DNA from: JAEUNJ01 sp052035955
GTDB taxonomy: Bacteria; Pseudomonadota; Gammaproteobacteria; Burkholderiales; Rhodocyclaceae
Direction: 5' to 3'
Length of the DNA: 55,454 nucleotides
NCBI GenBank assembly: GCA_052035955.1
Contig: JBPOHD010000025.1
Location: 1-55,454 of the forward strand
In this document: in pieces, positions 51,477 to 55,454 of the stretch
How positions within the stretch are numbered: the first letter of the stretch is position 1
Layout: every line of letters starts with the position of its first letter
Position numbers and translations under genes: made by a program
The notes under the pieces: generated by a model
Told to the model about the DNA's origin: nothing
Databases searched by the model: none
Seen by the model: only the letters and a program-made list of their open reading frames with translations

Positions 51477-52598
51477 TCACATCCGGAGCCGTTTCCAGTA
51501 CCCGGTCAGTTCCAGGTAGCCGCGGCCGGCGGGCCGGCCATCGCGGGCCGCGGTGACGGCACCTTCCCAGTAGATGCTGCCGGTACTGGCCCGCGAGTCC
51601 AGTTCCTGGTCGTCGAAGAGGGGCAGCAGTCGCCAGGTTTCCGGCTCCGGTCCGGCCAGCACGACCTCCATCTCGACGGGATAGCGGGCCTGGCTGTGGG
51701 GCGAGACCCAATGCCGCCGCGGCGCGAAGCCCAGGTCCCCGGGCGCCAGCCGACGCAGCCGGCCATCGGCGTAGCGGCGGCTGCCGCCGGCCCAGCGCGT
51801 TCCGCCTGCCGCATCCCGCAGGCGGAAGACCGTCAGGGCACCGCCGTCGTCGAGGTTGATGCCGGCCCAGTCCCAGCCCACCGCCTGGTCGTCCAGCAGT
51901 TCGCTGGACCACTCGTGGTCCAGCCAGGCGCGGCCGGTCACGGGGACTTCCTTCCCGTTCGTTGTCAGGCGGCCGGCCACCGCCAGTTGCGGCCGGCTGT
52001 AGTACCAGCTGGCCTGGGCCGGACGGGGACCCTTGCGGCTGTAGCCGGCTTCTCCCTGCAACAGCGGCGGTCCCGGTGGCGTGAACTCCAGGTCGAGGCG
52101 GAACTCGCGCCCGGCTATGCGTGTGGAATAGACCCCGCCGCGCCGCTCCAGGGACCAGTCGTCGATCGCCACCCGGGTGTCGCCCTCCGCCGCCTCCGCC
52201 AGGCCGAAGCCGGCCCGCGCCGCCCGCTGGTCGTGGCACAGCCGCCCGAGGGCCGGGTCGGACAGGGCGGCATGGGCGAAGACGAGCTGGTGGGGCGCGA
52301 AGCGGCTCGGGTTGCCGGGGGCGATGCCGGTGCGGGAGCGGAAGAAGGTGACCTGGAATCCCGCCTGGCCGCCGCCGGGAAGCGCCAGCCAGCCGGTGAC
52401 GTACCACCACTCCGTGCGGTATTCCGGGTGGGCGCCATGGTCCCGCGGGAAGACCAGGGACCGCCCGGGCAGCACCGGCGCGAAGCCGCCGGCAAGCCCG
52501 TCGTCATCGGCGGCCCGGGCGTCGGTTCCGCCGAGGACGAGCACCGCCGCCAGGACGATGGCGGCCAGAGCCGGCAGGAATCCGTGGCCGCGCCTCAC
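51477..52598 (-). CDS. CrtC/AttH-type lipocalin-like hydrolase, secreted
   Basis: The 373-residue protein has a signal peptide (ending TDARA) and the AttH/carotenoid 1,2-hydratase-like double-lipocalin fold: RSLVFPRDHGAHPEYRTEWWYVTGWL, HQLVFAHAALSD, SWYYSRPQLAVAG and GRAWLDHEWSS, then GWDWAGINLDDGGALTVFRLRD. Proteins of this fold are repeatedly encoded next to FtsX-like ABC permeases, as here. The start GTG at 52598 overlaps the permease stop (GTGA). True carotenoid hydration is unlikely without other carotenoid genes. Confidence 0.9.
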   Translation of the reverse strand: MRRGHGFLPALAAIVLAAVLVLGGTDARAADDDGLAGGFAPVLPGRSLVFPRDHGAHPEYRTEWWYVTGWLALPGGGQAGFQVTFFRSRTGIAPGNPSRFAPHQLVFAHAALSDPALGRLCHDQRAARAGFGLAEAAEGDTRVAIDDWSLERRGGVYSTRIAGREFRLDLEFTPPGPPLLQGEAGYSRKGPRPAQASWYYSRPQLAVAGRLTTNGKEVPVTGRAWLDHEWSSELLDDQAVGWDWAGINLDDGGALTVFRLRDAAGGTRWAGGSRRYADGRLRRLAPGDLGFAPRRHWVSPHSQARYPVEMEVVLAGPEPETWRLLPLFDDQELDSRASTGSIYWEGAVTAARDGRPAGRGYLELTGYWKRLRM

Positions 52599-55228
52599 CA
52601 GTCCTCCTTCACCGCCCGCACGGCACCCACCGAGAGGGCCCGCCGGCCCGCCAGCAGCGAGGTCAGCGAGGCCAGGGCAACCAGGGCCGCGGAGACCGCC
52701 GCGAGGAGCCCCCAGGGAATGGTCGTGTCCATGGTCCAGTGGAAGGACTGCGGATTGACGACGCGGATCAGCACCTGGCTGATCAGCCAGCCGAGGACGA
52801 GGCCCGCCGCCACGCCGACGACCGCCAGCAGCGCGCCCTCCAGGGCGAGCAGGGCATCCAGGTCGCGGCGGCGGAAGCCCAGGTGGCGCATCATGCCGAA
52901 CTCCCGCAGGCGGGCCAGGGCCTGTCCGCCGAAGCTGACGCCGATGCCGGCCAGGCCGACGCCGACCGCCACCACCTCCAGCAGGTAGGTGACGGCGAAG
53001 CTGCGGTCGAAGATGTCCAGGCTGATGCGGCGCAATTCGCCGGCCTCCACGAAGGACAGCCCGGCGCCGCCGGCCAGGCGCTCGCGGATGGCCGCCTGCA
53101 CCCGGCCCGCCTCCGCCCCCTCGGCCAGCCACAGGGCGACGTCGTTGACCCGGTGGTCGCCGGTGAGCCGCCGGTAGTCTTCCATGGCCATGGCCACGGC
53201 GCCATGCTGCCGCGCATAGTCGCGCCAGACACCGGCCACCTCGACCTGCACCGCGCGGCCGGCCAGGGGCAGGTGCCAGGCGTCGCCGGGCTTCACGCCG
53301 TAGAGGTCCACCACCGCCTCGCTGACCCAGACCGGCACGGCGTCCGCGGATACCCGGACGGGATTGCCGACCAGGGGCAGGCGGGCCGCCGGGCTCTCGC
53401 GGGCGATGGCCCGGGCCAGGAGCAGCACGTCGGGACGCCGCGGGTCGAGGGACAGGGCCCGGCTGCGCAGGAAGTCGGCCCGGGCGACCCCCGGGGTGGC
53501 GACGATGGCGGCCTGGGCTTCCGGCGACAGGAAGCCGGTTTCGCCGCCGCTGCCGACGCGCAGGTAGAGCTGGGCCGGCAGCACGTGGTCGAGCCAGTCG
53601 GAGAGGGAGACGCGGAAGCTCGCCACCATGATGGCCATGGCGGCCATCAGGCTGAAGCTGGCCAGGATGCCGGCCAGGCCGATGCCGGCGTAGCCGGGCG
53701 CCTCCCGCAACTGGGTCAGGGCGAGGCCGGCCACCGGGCGCCGCAGCCAGGCCTTCGGCACCAGGGCGAGGAGGCGCGCGGTGAGCCAGGGCATCAGGGC
53801 CAGCCCGCCCACCAGCAGGCAGGCGACTGCGCCGTAGCCGGGCAGGGGCAGTTCATCCACCGGCCCGACGGTGAGCAACGCCCCCGCGGCGGCGAGCAGC
53901 GCCAGGCCGGCCCAGGGCTTGCGGATCCTCGCCATGGCCGTTTCCTCGTCGCCGGCCTTGAGGGCCGCCGCCGGCCTCGCCCGCGCCGCCGACCAGGCCG
54001 GGGCCAGGCAGCCGGCCAGGGAAGCGGCGACGCCGAGGAGCAGGAAGCCGGCGAGGGCGTCCGGCGGCAGGGACAGGGCCGGCCGGATGCCATTGAAATA
54101 TCCGCCGCCGAGGTCGCCGCCCAGGAGGTCGAGGGCGGCGCCGGCGACCGCCACGCCCCCGGCGACGCCGGCCATGGACCCGGCCAGGCCGAGCACGCCG
54201 CCTTCGAGCAGGACCAGCGCCGCGAGCTCGCCCCGGGTCAGGCCGAGGACCCGCAGCAGGGCGAGCTGGCTCCGCCGGCGCAGGAGCGACAGGACCTGGG
54301 TGGAGAAGACCAGGAAGGCCCCGGTGAACAGCGCCACGAGGGCCAGCACGCTGAGGTTCACCCGGTAGGCCCGCGAGATGTTGGCGCTGCGTTGGTCGCT
54401 GCTCGCCGCCGTCTCGAAGCGGGCGCCGGCCGGCAACCGGCCGGACCAACGGGCTCGGAAGGCCCCGGCGTCGACGCCCGGCCGCAGCTTGAGGTCGATC
54501 CGCGTGAGTTCGCCCAGGCGGTCGAGCCGCCATTGGGCCCCGGCGATGTCCATCACGCCGAGGCGACGGCCGGCGCCCACGGCGGGGAGGCCGCCGGCCA
54601 CCCGCAGGCTCACCGTCGCCGTGCCGACCTGCACGGCCAGGGCGTCGCCGACCCCGACGCCCAGCCATTCCCGGGCCGCCGGCGAGAGGAAGATCGCCTC
54701 CGGCGCCAGCAGGCCCAGGCCCTGCGGGCCGTTTTCCCCTTCACCCCCCGGGCGGCTTCCCCCTTCGCCCCCCGGGCCGCCGCCCCCTTGGCCCCCCGGG
54801 GCTCCTCCCCCTTGGCCCGCCGGGCCACCTCCACCTTCGCCCCCCGTGGCGGGGCGCGCCAGGAGGCCCGGCGTCAGCACGGCGGCGCGAAAGGGATCGA
54901 GGCCCAGGACGGCGAGGGCCTCGCGCCGACCGGCGATGTTCACCCGCAGTTCGATGGCAGGGCTGGCGGCCATGACGTCCGGGTCGCGGGCCAGGTCCGG
55001 ATAGAGGTCCTCGGGCAGGGGACCCTGCACGCTGAGGTCGGCCTGGCCGGCCAGGGAGGCGACGGCGCGGGAGAACTCGGCGACCGCCGAGTGGTTGATC
55101 AGGTGGATGGCGAGGCCGAGGGCGATGCCGACGGCGATCGCCAGCACCGCCACCAGGCTGCGCCCCGGCTGGGCGCGGATCGCCGACCAGGCCAGTCCCG
55201 CCAGCAGTCCGGGCCGCCAGGCGGTCAT
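52595..55228 (-). CDS. FtsX-like ABC transporter permease
   Basis: The roughly 877-residue protein has an N-terminal helix, a large periplasmic region, and two sets of FtsX-type helices (LSVLALVALFTGAFLVFSTQ ... LLLEGGVLGLAGSMAG and YLLEVVAVGVGLAGIGVSF ... EGALLAVVGVAAGLVLGW), a YbbP/MacB-like plan. It should work with an ABC ATPase and the downstream CrtC/AttH protein, perhaps in lipid or lipoprotein transport. A run of glycine-rich eight-residue repeats interrupts the first periplasmic domain. The ATG at 55228 is preferred; an in-frame start lies at 55276. No ATPase gene is visible upstream. Confidence 0.9.
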   Translation of the reverse strand: MTAWRPGLLAGLAWSAIRAQPGRSLVAVLAIAVGIALGLAIHLINHSAVAEFSRAVASLAGQADLSVQGPLPEDLYPDLARDPDVMAASPAIELRVNIAGRREALAVLGLDPFRAAVLTPGLLARPATGGEGGGGPAGQGGGAPGGQGGGGPGGEGGSRPGGEGENGPQGLGLLAPEAIFLSPAAREWLGVGVGDALAVQVGTATVSLRVAGGLPAVGAGRRLGVMDIAGAQWRLDRLGELTRIDLKLRPGVDAGAFRARWSGRLPAGARFETAASSDQRSANISRAYRVNLSVLALVALFTGAFLVFSTQVLSLLRRRSQLALLRVLGLTRGELAALVLLEGGVLGLAGSMAGVAGGVAVAGAALDLLGGDLGGGYFNGIRPALSLPPDALAGFLLLGVAASLAGCLAPAWSAARARPAAALKAGDEETAMARIRKPWAGLALLAAAGALLTVGPVDELPLPGYGAVACLLVGGLALMPWLTARLLALVPKAWLRRPVAGLALTQLREAPGYAGIGLAGILASFSLMAAMAIMVASFRVSLSDWLDHVLPAQLYLRVGSGGETGFLSPEAQAAIVATPGVARADFLRSRALSLDPRRPDVLLLARAIARESPAARLPLVGNPVRVSADAVPVWVSEAVVDLYGVKPGDAWHLPLAGRAVQVEVAGVWRDYARQHGAVAMAMEDYRRLTGDHRVNDVALWLAEGAEAGRVQAAIRERLAGGAGLSFVEAGELRRISLDIFDRSFAVTYLLEVVAVGVGLAGIGVSFGGQALARLREFGMMRHLGFRRRDLDALLALEGALLAVVGVAAGLVLGWLISQVLIRVVNPQSFHWTMDTTIPWGLLAAVSAALVALASLTSLLAGRRALSVGAVRAVKEDW
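54736..54855. repeat. 24-bp tandem repeat inside the ABC permease gene
   Basis: Five imperfect 24-bp units start at 54736, 54760, 54784, 54808 and 54832; each begins C-(C/A)-CCTT and contains a CCCGCCGG- or CCCCCCGG-like core. On the coding strand they encode eight-residue units such as GGEGGGGP, AGQGGGAP, GGQGGGGP and GGEGGSRP. The array is in frame and lengthens a loop in the periplasmic domain. Confidence 0.9.
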
Positions 55229-55290
55229 GGCTGCCGCCCCCCGGCCCAATCCCCTGAGCGCCACCGGCGGCGCCATGAGGGCGGTCTGGG

Positions 55291-55340
55291 CCGCATCGCG
55301 GCGTGGCCGCCGCTCCTACAGCCGCCTCCCCTGTAGGAGA
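55291..55340. repeat. REP-like palindrome
   Basis: CTCCTACAG (55313-55321) is mirrored by CTGTAGGAG (55331-55339). The adjoining CCGCATCGCGGCG forms its own hairpin, and on the minus strand the unit reads CTGTAGGAGCGGCGGCCAC, the shape of GTAGGAGC-type repetitive extragenic palindromes. Confidence 0.7.
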
Positions 55341-55342
55341 TT

Positions 55343-55454
55343 CTATGTCGTTACGCAAGGCTCGTTTTGGAGTCTGGGGTGGTAGTCGGTTTGGGTTTTG
55401 AGAAGGGCAAAGGCGACGCGGGCGAGTTTGCGGGCGAGGATGACCAGGGCCTGG
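55343..55454 (-). CDS. Transposase C-terminal end, partial
   Basis: The window edge cuts this minus-strand gene. The visible 36 residues read QALVILARKLARVAFALLK, then TQTDYHPRLQ and NEPCVTT before a TAG stop. The LARKLARVAFALL pattern is that of the C-terminus of IS110/IS1111-type transposases. It lies directly beside the REP-like palindrome. The family call rests on a short stretch and is tentative. Confidence 0.55.
   Translation of the reverse strand, partial: QALVILARKLARVAFALLKTQTDYHPRLQNEPCVTT

Noticed and set aside
51396..52988. Long plus-strand frame opposite the CrtC/AttH gene
   Set aside because: The minus strand has a signal peptide, family motifs and overlap coupling; the plus frame has none.

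Overview
The window is GC-rich DNA (about two thirds G+C by eye) from a Gram-negative bacterium, most likely a betaproteobacterium of the Rhodocyclales type. The pointers are glnA followed by a DUF4124 gene and ntrBC, a GluQ-RS gene, zapD and yacG, a stand-alone biotin ligase next to a type III pantothenate kinase, an HU protein with a lysine/alanine tail, and three PEP-CTERM proteins (cargo of an exosortase/exopolysaccharide system). The placement rests on gene content only; there is no rRNA or tRNA in the window.

Layout. 1-2.1 kb: a HicAB toxin-antitoxin pair, a small exported protein and a PEP-CTERM protein. 2.1-4 kb: thioredoxin (minus), then gluQ and a CoA-binding protein. 4-7.5 kb (minus): rhodanese, nadA, an EEP-family phosphodiesterase and clsB. 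7.6-13.6 kb: a cation efflux protein, then the nitrogen block glnA, DUF4124, ntrB, ntrC. glnA has a sigma54 promoter and two NtrC-type sites. 13.6-15.1 kb: birA and coaX. 15.2-22.7 kb: a run of eight genes behind one good sigma70-like promoter: SPFH/YdjI-type protein, double zinc-ribbon DUF4178 protein, 48-residue membrane peptide, DUF350 protein, membrane-embedded aminopropyltransferase, Tat-exported flavoprotein, small four-helix membrane protein, and S-adenosylmethionine decarboxylase. 22.8-28.2 kb: trpB2, a SPOR-like protein, coaE, zapD and yacG, with a minus-strand HAF-repeat PEP-CTERM gene set between zapD and yacG.

28.2-31.5 kb: a Nudix/ThiE-like fusion, a DUF815 ATPase and mltA. 31.5-34.2 kb: amtB with its own sigma54 promoter and NtrC half-sites, followed by the decayed 3' end of a type I restriction gene, a frameshifted second copy of the amtB 3' end, and a third PEP-CTERM gene. 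34.5-47 kb: lipocalin, bacteriohemerythrin, three large hybrid histidine kinases, an iron-type alcohol dehydrogenase and a PhnD-like binding protein coupled to one kinase. 47-51.3 kb: a small winged-helix-like protein, a DUF4405 membrane protein divergent from a MarR regulator with a palindromic operator between them, DUF4337, a metallophosphoesterase lipoprotein and the HU protein. 51.4-55.4 kb (minus): a CrtC/AttH-type protein and an FtsX-like ABC permease. Upstream of the permease lie a REP-like palindrome and the 3' end of a transposase gene, where an ABC ATPase gene would be expected.

How the genes work together. glnA, ntrBC and amtB form a coherent nitrogen-limitation regulon, and both target promoters show the same 31-bp spacing between paired NtrC-type sites. 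The 15-22.7 kb block is the best candidate for an under-described system. It has the enzyme that makes decarboxylated AdoMet, an aminopropyltransferase anchored in the membrane, an SPFH scaffold, a zinc-ribbon partner and a periplasmic flavoprotein. Together these suggest a membrane-located aminopropyl or polyamine modification pathway rather than bulk spermidine synthesis; this is inference.
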